Source: Branchiostoma floridae (Eukaryota; Chordata; Leptocardii; Amphioxiformes; Branchiostomatidae). From it: DNA of 64,000 nt. The notes below the pieces were generated by a model. That model was given only the letters and a program-made list of their open reading frames with translations, searched no databases and had not been told where the DNA came from. A program made the translations under genes and the position numbers. This document shows positions 13,121 to 23,361 of the stretch, piece after piece. The stretch lies in NCBI RefSeq assembly GCF_000003815.2, contig NC_049982.1:27534648-27598647 (forward strand), written 5' to 3'. Positions within the stretch are counted from its first letter, which is position 1; the number at the start of each line of letters is the position of its first letter.

Positions 13121-13247
13121 CGATATTTGTTGGACCAGTTTTCGCTTCCCTGCTGTCTGCCTCGGCCTTCGACATCGACAGTGCCGACAAAACCAAACAC
13201 CCTAACCCCGCAAGCGGTCCAACTACTCGACTCAAACTAACCGCCAT
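13121..13247 (-). CDS. PCYOX1: alternative first exon of PCYOX1
   Basis: ATG at 13245-13247 opens MAVSLSRVVGPLAGLGCLVL, a second signal-peptide-like start. The 42 residues end in GPTNI plus one base, followed by a consensus donor (g|gtgagt). Joining to 11804 gives ...TNI-AVIGGGIGG, exactly in frame, parallel to ...SNI-AVIGGGIGG from exon 12628-12703. The isoform would be 508 residues. Two exons with the same phase and a related C-terminal Asn-Ile suggest alternative promoters or an ancient first-exon duplication. Confidence 0.75.
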
Positions 13248-14777
13248 GTTGTGGCCTTCTTCCTTTGCTTTAGAGACGAGTCCACTTGTACTCCAATACA
13301 GGGGTAACACTGTTACTCTTCAATCTAATATCCGATGGAATCGATACAAAAAGCAAAATCATTGTTAAATAAATATTATATTTCATATCAAATTTCATTC
13401 TAGTATGTAGGTTGTCCATTAAATGTATTTTTAGTATCTTTTGTGCGGCTCTCCGGCAACTATGCCCATCCCAACTTGCATTAGTCCATTTGGCGCCAAA
13501 GGCCAGCTGGCGATTATTCCACTTTCTTATGGGGGTGCCAAAACCATAGGATATTTGTGAAAGTCATCAATATCATCGTTTTATCAGTATATGGTGGAAT
13601 AAAAAAAAATTAAATAGAATTATAAATGTTGACTTTGACTTTTTGGCACATAAAGACTGTGAAAAAAGAATTCATGGAAAATTTCAGCTTACCCGAATCT
13701 ACATTGACAGATAATATGCTATTATTACTGTATGCTTGTAAGGGGAAAGGTCATTGACCTGAGGCACAGTGCCCCAGTTGCAAACTTGGATTCTACTCTA
13801 AGCTATGATGTTGTCACTTTGTCTTCGCTGCTTCAGGTTGGTAGTAACTTCAGGCGGAGTGTTGCCGTTGTGTGATATGATGCCTCTTCACAGCTGTATT
13901 TCTATGTTCCCATTTGCTGCATAAAAGTTTCTCAGCCCTGGAAATTCAGTGCTCATTGTCTCTGCTCAGCGCTCAGCACTCTGTTGTTTCCAGTCATGGT
14001 TTCCAGTGCCGACAGGAGGGTTTCCAGTGCCAAAGGAACCCGTTACTTCTTTTGGCGAAGCCTCAAGGGCGAGCCAAATGTATATTATTTGTGTATTTTT
14101 GCATTTTAGTTCTTAAAAATTTGGGTGATACAAAAGATGGTGCATATATGGCGCCATCCATCTCTGGGCCACACAACTTTTGTGCAATCACTATACTTAT
14201 TAAGTATACATGTTGCCGTTATAGTAGGGGGTTATTAAAATAAATCCACTGGTAGTGTAGTATGTGTTCAACTACCACAATGAATGAAGACCGTTATTGC
14301 ACATTTTTGCCCCACTGGGCTAAGTACAGGTCACACGGTAATAATCACATATATGTAGCAATGGAAACAATCATACACATCTAAATATGCAGATATGCGT
14401 CTAATCTATTCTAGGACATTCGACTTCCTCTCGCTTCTTGGTAATTGCATAAATGCAGCTAGCTGTATGGTTGGTTAGAGTTGGTTTATCAAAAGCTGTC
14501 AGGAATATAAATCTTACTTCATAATGCACACTCTCTCTCAAATGAGAAGCAAAGAATTAATGCAGAATGTACATTTTTAATCTACAGTGATTGCCTCGAC
14601 CGGGGATCAAACTCATACCAAAGGCAAGGCAAACAGTTGTACTGGCACACATCATGTATATATATACACAGAATGAAGTGGAAAGTGTATCGATGTCAAC
14701 CTCAAATTGCATTACTTGTAATGATTTTCAGAAGACAGCAGAGCTGTATACAACTGAAGAATGTGATCTACACCTCC
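13248..14777. promoter_or_regulatory. divergent PCYOX1 / DIABLO intergenic region
   Basis: PCYOX1 (minus) and DIABLO (plus) are head to head, so the 1.5 kb between their start codons should hold both promoters. No unmistakable core motif was identified. An acceptor-like attttcag at 14723-14730 may mark a non-coding first exon of DIABLO upstream. Confidence 0.45.
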
Positions 14778-17700
14778 ATGAAGACAATGTTGAGAACAAG
14801 CAGAGGTCCTGGTATGTGTGCAGCTGTAGGAGTTTGGACAGGCTTGACCTTGTCAATGATTGCGAGAGTCAAGGCCGCTGAACCTGTGTATCCAGCAAAG
14901 CTACAGGTAAGAATGTGTTAAGGAAATAGCTACAGGCTAGTTGGGCAGCCCTGGCTGTGCATGCTGAATAGCCAAATACCAATACTAGATCTATGTCAGT
15001 ACTATAGTGTAGAGACTCCGATGCAACTGGTAGAATCAGCAACATTACCTCTACCTGTCTCAATGGGAGTTTCTGTCAACATAGTTACGAATTGGGATCT
15101 CTGCCTGGAAAGACTCAGATTGGAGTCTCTGCCAAACGAAACTCTGATCAAGATTGTTACCAGTAGAATCAGTGATGTCTCCGTCCTTCAGCTGTATCCC
15201 CTGACCCCAGCACCCTGACACATGTTTGGTTGATTGCTTGATTGTTTGATTGATTGATGTCTCCCTCCTTCACCTGTAACCACCTCACCCCAGCACCCTG
15301 ACACATGATTGGTTGGTTGATTGTTTGTTTGATTGATTGTTGTCTCCCTCCCTTCATCTGTAACCACCTCAACCCAGCACCCTGACACATGATTGGTTGG
15401 TTGATTGTTTGTTTGATTGGTTGTTGTCTCCCTCCCTTGACCCCAGCACCCTGACACATGAGTACCTGATGAGATCAGCGGCGGCCATGACGGTTGACTC
15501 TGCAATCACCCTGCTGTCCCAGACTACCATGGCTATCATCCACCTGGAGCAGGAGTATGCCAAGGTCAACTTTGAAACTTTTAAAACTGGTAGCCCGGAG
15601 TCCAGTCCTTTTAGATTTAGTCCATTTTGAATCATTGCTACCCCTGCATTGGTGGTTTGCTATCCTTCTAACAAAGCTAAATGTAGCTGATGACTTGAAT
15701 CCAGGCTAAAAAATAATTCTTGTATGAATACAAGTACTACATATGGCCTCCTTTGGTTAATATTCTGTATCTGTATCTGTATCTGTATCTATATAGCCGG
15801 TATAAACGCCCTTCCGCGTAACACACCAGCTTCGCAGGCACGCGGTGCGGCAGCAGCTGGTTATATTACACTAAATGATCCGTCACACCTAACTTCTGCA
15901 CATCGAAGTTGCACATCGAATATTGACCATTGTAAAATCCTAATTGATATCAGCCCTACAGCGTTGACTGTGGCTAAACAGTCCTATACGAGTATGACAG
16001 TCTCTGCCACACAGGACACATCTGTTAGCTGACTCAGGAATACTAGGATACTAGGACAAAGGAAATAAGTTCTTGTGATGGAAGGGGTATAACAGGCCAC
16101 TTTAAAGTTTGAATAAAAGTATTATGATGTCTTGCTTGAAGATCCTTCATATTCACTGTTACCCTTCAAGCCTAAAAATATGAATAAAGAAAATTTTAGT
16201 TGGTACTGGCAATCCATGACCCAATTTCTTCCGTTACAATTCATTAAGCATGTAAGCTCAGAAATTTCACAGTGTACAGTTGCCCGGTCATACAAAGCAA
16301 AACTCTTGTACCATGCTAGTATGTAGAATTCTTGTGGGGTGAACACATTAGTGTTAGGCTTGCCCCTGAGGTGTTGCCAAAATCTAAGTGCACAGCTTGA
16401 GTTTTGGGTGCAAAAATGTGTTTGTCCTGCCTAAGTTTGAGCATCTCAAAACTTTTTTCTGTTGTGCAGATAGTTTCCACACTTACTTCACTGCTGGAGT
16501 ATGAGACCCTGGTCCTGGGGAATGCTCCAGAGGAGGAGAGAGTAGCACAGCTCATCATACAGCAGAGAGTGGAGCTGGAGGACAAGAGAAGAGAACTACA
16601 GGTGAGGTCATCTTAAACCACAGGTAACCAACACCTGTAGACATATAAGGGGGCACTCACTCACTATCCTTTGTTTGATTATACTGCTGCTGGGGTCCTT
16701 GATGCAGGGGTAGGCAGCAGTTGGGGAGTCTTCGACTGCTGCCTACCCCTGGTTCAGGGACCCCAGTTTATTTTTGGTCGCAGTGAGGGAGCTAGAAGAT
16801 AGTGTCAAATTTTCAGAAGTGGTAGCTAGTAGAGTACAGAGGTTGTAGAATTAATCATTTATCAGACATGACAGATGTTTCAGGTCATGGGGTCAATGGA
16901 AGAGGCTACTAATTCATGGGAAGGCACAGGATAATTTTTGGTCTGGTTGTGTTTTTGAAGTTTATATTTTTCATATTCTAGTCATGTTTCACAATTGAGT
17001 GACACAAAGTGTTCAATTGACATGTTTAGTGAATCAAAATCTTGTTTGTATAATCAATGAATTACAATTAAAAGAGAAATAGTTTTGGAGTTCAGAAATG
17101 AAAATAGAGATTAGCATACAATTTCAACCTGCAATAACTGAGAGTGAGTCAGAAGAACTCCTCATCAAACTGCCCTCAATGTGTATTTATATTCAGTTCT
17201 GTCTTTCTTTATTCATCCTGTTTTGCAGAACATTGAGGTGGTACTTCTGGCTGTACAGCGCCTGGTGGAGTCAGCAGCTGAGGCAGCTTATCAAACAGGT
17301 ATGCTTTGTAAATCAGAAGTAGGTCTAATATATGGTTACTCCGATTCAAATGGGAGTGTCCACCACAACTGACCACATCAGGGTCTGATGTGGCTAAAGG
17401 ACTTCTTGTGATGCTCTGGATGCATCTTCTACATAACTATAAACAGAAAACGGTTAGTCTTGAGTATTCACCAGTTTTTCAGGATACTCAAAGGAGATTC
17501 TGGCCGAAGTGCAGACAGTACTAGTATCTTTTGCAGGAGTATACAGTCCGCCCCTTCAGTCCACATGTAAATGGTGCTAAAACTGCAACAAAGTCTTCAA
17601 GAAGGTTTCCCTTTGTGTTTACCAAGTTTCAGTGCTCTACATACTTTTTAAAGTGCTTTTGGTAGATGAAAACTATGGTGCAATCAGAAGGAAAATGTCC

Positions 17701-18152
17701 AGACTTTGCATGATGTACAAAATAACCAATAAACTGGTGGACGTACCAACTGATAAGTATCTAACACCAGCCTAAAAAACAAACTAGAAACAGTCATGCC
17801 TTAAAGTACCAGAGTTACCAAACTAGGATGGATGTCATGGCCTGCAAAGCTGGTGTGTTACGCCGAAGGGCGGTTATACTGGCTATATAGATACAGATTC
17901 AGTCATGTCTGTTTAAGGTAAAATCGCTGACAGTTACAGGAAGTTTGTGTCTATCATTTGCTAACAGGTGCAGAATCAGCAACAGTGGCTGCCCAGGACA
18001 GGCTACAGCTGGCACAGAACCAGATAGAACTGGTCAGGAACCAGTCCAGACAAGCAGACGTGGTACTGAACCAACTTCAGACTCAGTCCATCCATAAAGT
18101 CGGAGAGATGATCAAGGAAGCAGAAGAAAGCACTACAGAAACTGAATCTTGA
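14778..18152 (+). CDS. DIABLO: DIABLO/Smac homologue (mitochondrial IAP antagonist)
   Basis: After release from mitochondria, Smac proteins bind IAP BIR domains through a new N-terminal tetrapeptide and relieve caspase inhibition. Exons: 14778-14906 (targeting region, then AEPVYPAKLQ), about 15463-15564 (YLMRSAAAMTVDSAITLLSQ), 16470-16601 (IVSTLTSLLEYE), 17229-17298 (LVESAAEAAYQTG) and 17968-18152 (helical C-terminus, TGA stop 18150-18152). The helices match the Smac pattern, including the conserved AEAAYQTG block. AEPV at residues 34-37, after a hydrophobic Arg/Lys-bearing stretch, fits the IAP-binding consensus and is the likely mature N-terminus. Open points: the frame may extend upstream of Met 14778; the exon 2 acceptor is uncertain (15447 or 15463); its donor gtcaac is weak. 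Length is about 205 residues. Confidence 0.82.
15204..15462. repeat. tandem repeat covering DIABLO exon 2 acceptor
   Basis: A unit of about 70-85 bp, carrying ccccagcaccctgacacatg, then TTGATTG-rich sequence, then gtctccctcc, occurs at about 15206, 15290, 15373 and 15441. The last copy runs into the coding sequence of exon 2, so each copy carries a pyrimidine-rich tract and an AG like the authentic splice acceptor. Confidence 0.85.
15763..15830 (+). repeat. dispersed repeat, 'cgtaacacaccag' family, copy 1
   Basis: Reads tctgtatctgtatct...atatagccggtataa...cccttccgcgtaacacaccag. Matching copies lie at 17849-17901 (inverted) and 47651-47709, so it is an interspersed element end. Confidence 0.8.
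16690..16766. repeat. hairpin in DIABLO intron 3
   Basis: The arms ctggggtccttgatgcaggg...taggcagcagt and actgctgccta...ccctggttcagggaccccag are complementary over about 32 bp around a loop of about 12 bases. Confidence 0.85.
17849..17901 (-). repeat. dispersed repeat, 'cgtaacacaccag' family, copy 2
   Basis: Inverse copy: ctggtgtgttacgccgaagg...tatactggctatatagatac, in the last DIABLO intron. Confidence 0.8.
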
Positions 18153-20726
18153 CAAACTATATTCAAGTTTGCAGGGATTCTATTTTGACATAGTGAAAAA
18201 AAGGAGTGTTCGCGGCGGGTTTTAGTTTTCAGTAGTGCCATCCCGCAAATTCCCACGAATGCATTCACAGTACTGTACTGTATTGCACTGAAGTCACATA
18301 CTGAAGTGGGAAACCTGGTGTTTCTTTGAACTGCCAGTTGGAAACCACTTACTGGTTACTCAGAAAGGGTGCTACAAATTAACAGAACAGTCCACCTTTG
18401 ACTTTGTAGATTTCAGTGAAGTGACCACCACAAAAAAAGCAAACATAAAGCCATTGCAAAAGCTTCTGCATTTACAGTATTGTAAACTTCATGCCTGTAG
18501 TTAATGTAAGTGCTGATATGGAAGATTTTACACATGCTATGCTATCAAGATAGAAAAAATAACCTGACAATTTCTGCATCTTTCCTTTTTTTGTCTTGAC
18601 TATGTTACTTTACATGTTTTTAGAGGTAAAACATTTTTTGTACCCACAAACTGTAAAGATGACTCTAATGGTTCTAATTTAAATGTGGATGATGTAACAT
18701 GCATTGGCATAATACCGGTAGTAAGACTTATACCGGTAGATTTAAAATACGGAACTAAAGAGATCTACACTGCACAATAGTTATTTCTGAGCTGTGCACA
18801 CTTCAGACATCTAGGTGTCCACATACACCATTTACAAAGCATCGATAACAATGCATTCGAAGACAACAAGGCCAAACGTTTTCAGTATACTTTTTTTAAA
18901 ATTTCGGGGTAGGCAGCTCGTCGTGGGACGAACACACTGTCACATTCATTGCCAAATTTATATAGATCATAATTACACATGCTCACGGCACAAGACGAAC
19001 ATGATTCAACAACAATCTTGAATTTCTGTTGGTGACCTACAACTCATGTAAAAGTGTGAAGAACCGTTGCATAATAGCCCGGATCTACGACTGAATGGGC
19101 AAAATTGAACGTACGCAGCCATTTTCCCGCCATTTTATATCTACGCTAGCAGTGAAGTGTTACGTCATAGCGGTTGTGACGGACAGAAGTTAAATGAAAA
19201 TTCTTGACAGTATACGTCCGTTTTCTCATGACATTTTGTATGCTCATGCAGGTTTATGTTTTATGCATTTACTGACAGAAAAGGAAGGAACATCAGAGGA
19301 TGTATAAATGTACATAGCGGCAGTTAATTGTGCCGTGTTTCTTCCTACCGGTATTTTGTACCCCCTCCCAACCACGCGCCCGTTCGCCGTGTAATTCCGC
19401 GGCGTGTTACAATTACAATATTACGCTTTTAGCAGGACAAGAGTGGCAGAAAAGTTACACAGAAGAAGTGGCAAGGGTAACCTATAACAGCAACATGTAA
19501 CTGGAGAAAATGATGCGTTGACAATTTGTCAAATCAGTATGGCTAGAGAAATCGTCGTAAACGTACCGGTATTATGATAATAGATGTTAAATGTTTTAGT
19601 GTTTTAAACACCACTGGAGTCACACATTTTAGATAGGTCTATATTTTTTTTTGCCTTGAGGGATATCTATCCACTGCATACCCCTTGAAGTTTGCGATGA
19701 TGTTCCAAAATATTCAATAACACAACTGATATAGTTTTCCATCCTGCTTTACTAGACATTTGTTCTGAATTTCCATTCAACACTATCTTCTGGTAAGCAT
19801 TTGTATCGTACAAGGATCTGAAATGCAAAGAACACATGCTATGTGTTTGTAAAGACTTGTTGAGTGTGGATGGAGTTCAGCACCAAGGACAGAGAGAGAC
19901 GAGGTTGAAGACAGCTCTCTATCTTCATGATTTACTTGACCCTCCTTCCCTCTGAACCCAATGACGTGGTGGTCAAGGCACTTGACACATGTAAGGTACG
20001 TAATTCTAGCCTCTTGCAGTCTTTGAACAGGGCTGGTTTTTATTATTATTATTTTTTTGGGGGGGGGGGGGGGGGCGTTAGTTGGTGATTTTGAAAAGTT
20101 GCCTAGGTTCTCTTGTGCTGGGAAAGGGTGTTAGTAGCTCCGTTTCAAGACTGCGACAGAGTCTAAGGTAATACTAGGGATAATTTTTGAGAGTATTCAC
20201 CGCCAGGAAAAAATGTCTGTGTGCCTGTGTACTGGTATATGATATTCAGTACCAAGGACAGTTCGCAGACCCACATGTAATTGAATCTTTTTAACCGTGT
20301 GCTGGGTGGTTGTTTCTCAATAGCAAAGAAACAAACTCAAAAGGAATGAATAAGGCCCTGTTGATTTGATTATATGGGTGACATCCACGAACACACATAA
20401 ATTTTCGGAACTTTTTAACCATACTCTAAATCGTTACTTTACAAAACAGTTGTAAAATAAGAAAATATATACTATAGATTGCAAAACATATTGTAAAACG
20501 GATACAACTATGTCAGAATGCCAAAGGCAATTCCAAGGTCAAATTCAAAGATATGAAAGAAGAAAAATGAATGATCGATTGTTTTTTTTATCATACTCTG
20601 TGTGTTAAGTTATTTACATTCCGGATCACTTGGATTTTTTATGATGAAGGCAACTTTTATGGCCAAACTTTTTTTTTATTATCACGCTTTAATATATTTT
20701 GGGGTTCCCAAGAGATGTCATCCGCA

Positions 20727-20913
20727 TACTGTAAATGCATTTAAGTTCGCGGGGATTTAATTTCGCGGTTGCGGGAAAAGGGACTTTTCGCAGTGGTTTT
20801 AATTTTGCGGTAACACGTTAGACTGAAGTCTAATACCATAATAGAAAAATGTTCGCGGTGGTTTGAAGTTCGCGGTGAAATGGTCCACCGCGAATATTTC
20901 TGCATTTACAGTA
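20727..20913. mobile_element. MITE with 'tactgtaaatgca' inverted ends
   Basis: The left end tactgtaaatgca is an exact inverted match to the right end tgcatttacagta, 187 bp overall. The interior is rich in ttcgcgg/ccgcg words (gttcgcggggatttaattt, ttcgcggtgaaatgg). Degraded relatives occur near 11885 and 18160-18490. Confidence 0.85.
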
Positions 20914-21904
20914 ATGCTCATGGATCAAAAGCGTCACCTAGCATCCTCCACTTGAAGTACAAGATTATCTTGTTATGGTATTGTCACTCACGTTCATGGA
21001 TCAAAGGCGCCGCCTATTAATCCTCACTAGAACTGCAACCACTCGCAACCTGATGTGGTTGTGTTGAAGCCAATTTGCTGAATGTGCGCCTTCAACGTTT
21101 TATTATTAGAAATACAGTATTCTATACCTGTCGCCGATAGCCGTAGTTTTTATCAGGTTGCTTTGTGGAAGTAATATGCATTTCCGTATGTTCCCGAGTC
21201 GTATTTTGGGGGGTCAATGTACCGCGTTTTCGCTAAAGATGACTCGCCATGCTGATTTGAATAATGGAGGCATGGCATCCGTACACTCATCAATTTCGTC
21301 ATACTGTAAATCGTACTTAACAGCTGCACAATGAGCAAATGTGTACGGTAAATTGACAAGGAGTTTTGGAAAACGGATAATAATGCTGTATGATGTTTAC
21401 GACAGTATATACGTTACGTCCTTGGCCTAATGTGCAATAGTTAGTTGCTCCTGAAAAGAGGTCCAACGCCTAACGGAGCTCGAGGATTATAGCTGACGAT
21501 GTTGTGCTGTTCGCAGCTGTATCTCTTCTTGCCTCTGCTGCATTCCTACGTATTTCGGCATGTCTTCTGCGCGCATGTCTAAGATAGTACACATTGTCCT
21601 CTTCACCTTGACTGTCTCTTTGTAATCTCCAAGCAGACGTTGGGTTATGTTATCGTGGCTTGACACAAATTGATCAAACAGCGGTGCCAGATAGATGAGA
21701 TTTCAAGCAGATGTTAAGGGAGACTACATTGTTGACTATCCCTAGTGATATAGTAAACTACCTGTACATAAAGGGAAACAGCACTTAGATATAAGATATT
21801 GCGAATCAGCAGCTAAATTAAACTCACTTCGGTTCACTTCATGATAGGACCCTCAAAATGTGACATATGTCCTGAGATAGACAGGAATGTGGAAAAGCAA
21901 ACCT

Positions 21905-22330
21905 CATGATATCCTTTATTGGCCATTGTATGATTTTGAAATAGCAAGAAAAACACTAATAAGGCCATGTTAATTTGATCATATAAATGACATTCAATAG
22001 ATGACATTACAATTTACAGTATGGTCAAAAACGTTTCTTTGTTTGGAAAGGGACGAAAATTCATGCGCACGCGAATGCCATCCATATAATCAAATCAACA
22101 TGGTCTCATTTCAGAGTTGTGACTGTTGATTGCATAAAAGAACAGCGCTGAGAAGAAACATGATCACGCTAAGCATATCTGTTCCGTGGTTGTTTGAAGA
22201 AGACAGGGAGACAAATAAACACTCTGGATAAACAGATTTTTGTGTACGAATCCGAGGGAGAAAGGTGAAACAACATGGCGAGGGGAGTCCAGCACGTTTT
22301 GTTCCAGACTGTCCCGTTTCACCTCAACTT
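21905..22330 (+). pseudogene. tandem duplicate of PM20D1 5' end, truncated
   Basis: This repeats the sequence just upstream of and into PM20D1 exon 1 (22428-22690): gatatcctttattgg, gaagaaacatgatc, tggttgtttgaagaagacag, gagaaaggtgaaacaacatg. Its ATG at 22275 starts M-A-R-G-V-Q, close to the real M-G-R-G-I-Q, but the frame ends within about 35 codons. A 142-bp MITE interrupts this copy at 21963-22104. It could be a dead first exon or an alternative promoter. Confidence 0.75.
21963..22104. mobile_element. MITE inside the duplicated PM20D1 leader
   Basis: The left end ggccatgttaatttgatcat is mirrored at the right by atataatcaaatcaacatgg, with inner gacatt/aatgcc also paired. Relatives of one end are seen near 7611, 20362 and 49023 (ttgattatatgg...catccgcgcacgc). 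Confidence 0.8.
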
Positions 22331-22649
22331 TTGTCCCAGTAAAAGTTCGCGAGAGATGAATAAAGTGTAGAACTAAATCTTTAAAAAAGATAACCAAGAT
22401 TCATGTCAAAGTCAAACCTAAAGATATCCTTTATTGGTCTATGGATGATTTCAAAACAGAATTGCAGGCAATACGGTAATAACTTCATATATATCCGTAA
22501 CTGTTGATGCAAAAAAAGAACAGAACTTAGAAGAAACATGATCCGGTTCAGCATATCTGTCCCACGGTTGTTTGAAGAAGACAGGAAGGCAAACAAGCAC
22601 TCAAGATAAACAGTCAGACTTTCGTCTACGGAGAGAAAGGTGAAACAAC

Positions 22650-23361
22650 ATGGGTAGGGGAATCCAGCGCGGTCTGTTCGCCACATGCAAGTTGTTGGCT
22701 GTGATGTTGGTCTTGGTTCTGATGATTGTCGTTTTTAGAACTGCGACCTTCCAGTCCTACCAAACCTCCCCACCGGAGTGTAAGACCAGCGACCCTGACT
22801 TCATCCCTGCCGATGAGGAAAGAATTTCCCGTTTCACCTCAGCCATCCAGTTCCAGACTGTGTCCTACAAACGCGGTGTTGGAACACCACAGGAGTTACT
22901 CAAGTTCGTCCGGTTTATCCAGGAGAGTTTCCCGACGATCCACAGCTCACCGTTGGTCCGGAGGGAAGTGGTCGGGAACTACAGCCTGTTGTACCGAGTG
23001 GAAGGGTCGGACGCCTCGCTACAACCCTACCTGTTGGCGGCTCACCTAGACGTGGTTCCCATCACAGAGGAAGAAAACTGGGAAGTGCCGCCATTTTCTG
23101 GACAAGTCAAAGACGGGTGCATCTACGGGAGAGGGACGATTGACGACAAACATAACGTAATGGGGAGTCTAGAGGCTTTGGAGTTTATTCTATCGAAAGG
23201 ACACCAGCCCAAACGTACTTTGTACCTCGCCTTCGGACACGACGAGGAAACAGGCGGCCATTTTGGGGCAAAGGTTATCAGTGACGTGTTGACTCAAAGG
23301 GGAGAGAAACTGGCATTCATCCTGGACGAAGGGACTCCAGTAGGAGATAGCCTTTTACCAG
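22650..23361 (+). CDS. PM20D1: PM20D1 coding exon 1
   Basis: Starts at ATG 22650 and carries the membrane segment and nearly the whole metal-binding half. It ends ...DSLLP plus one base before the donor gtgagc. Open sequence beyond 23361 is intron read-through. Confidence 0.92.

Larger units (their letters stand above)
18153..22649. other. DIABLO 3' region and intergenic DNA with MITEs
   Basis: No gene could be supported on either strand. The stretch includes the DIABLO 3' untranslated region (end not defined), MITE-like fragments near 18160-18270 and 18400-18490, the 187-bp MITE at 20727-20913, a G tract at about 20058, the 142-bp MITE at 21963-22104, and a partial duplicate of the PM20D1 5' end (21905-22330). 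Confidence 0.6.

Noticed and set aside
15169-15505. Minus-strand frames with repeated C-Q-G-A-G and N-Q-S/T motifs
   Set aside because: They are translations of the DIABLO intron minisatellite.
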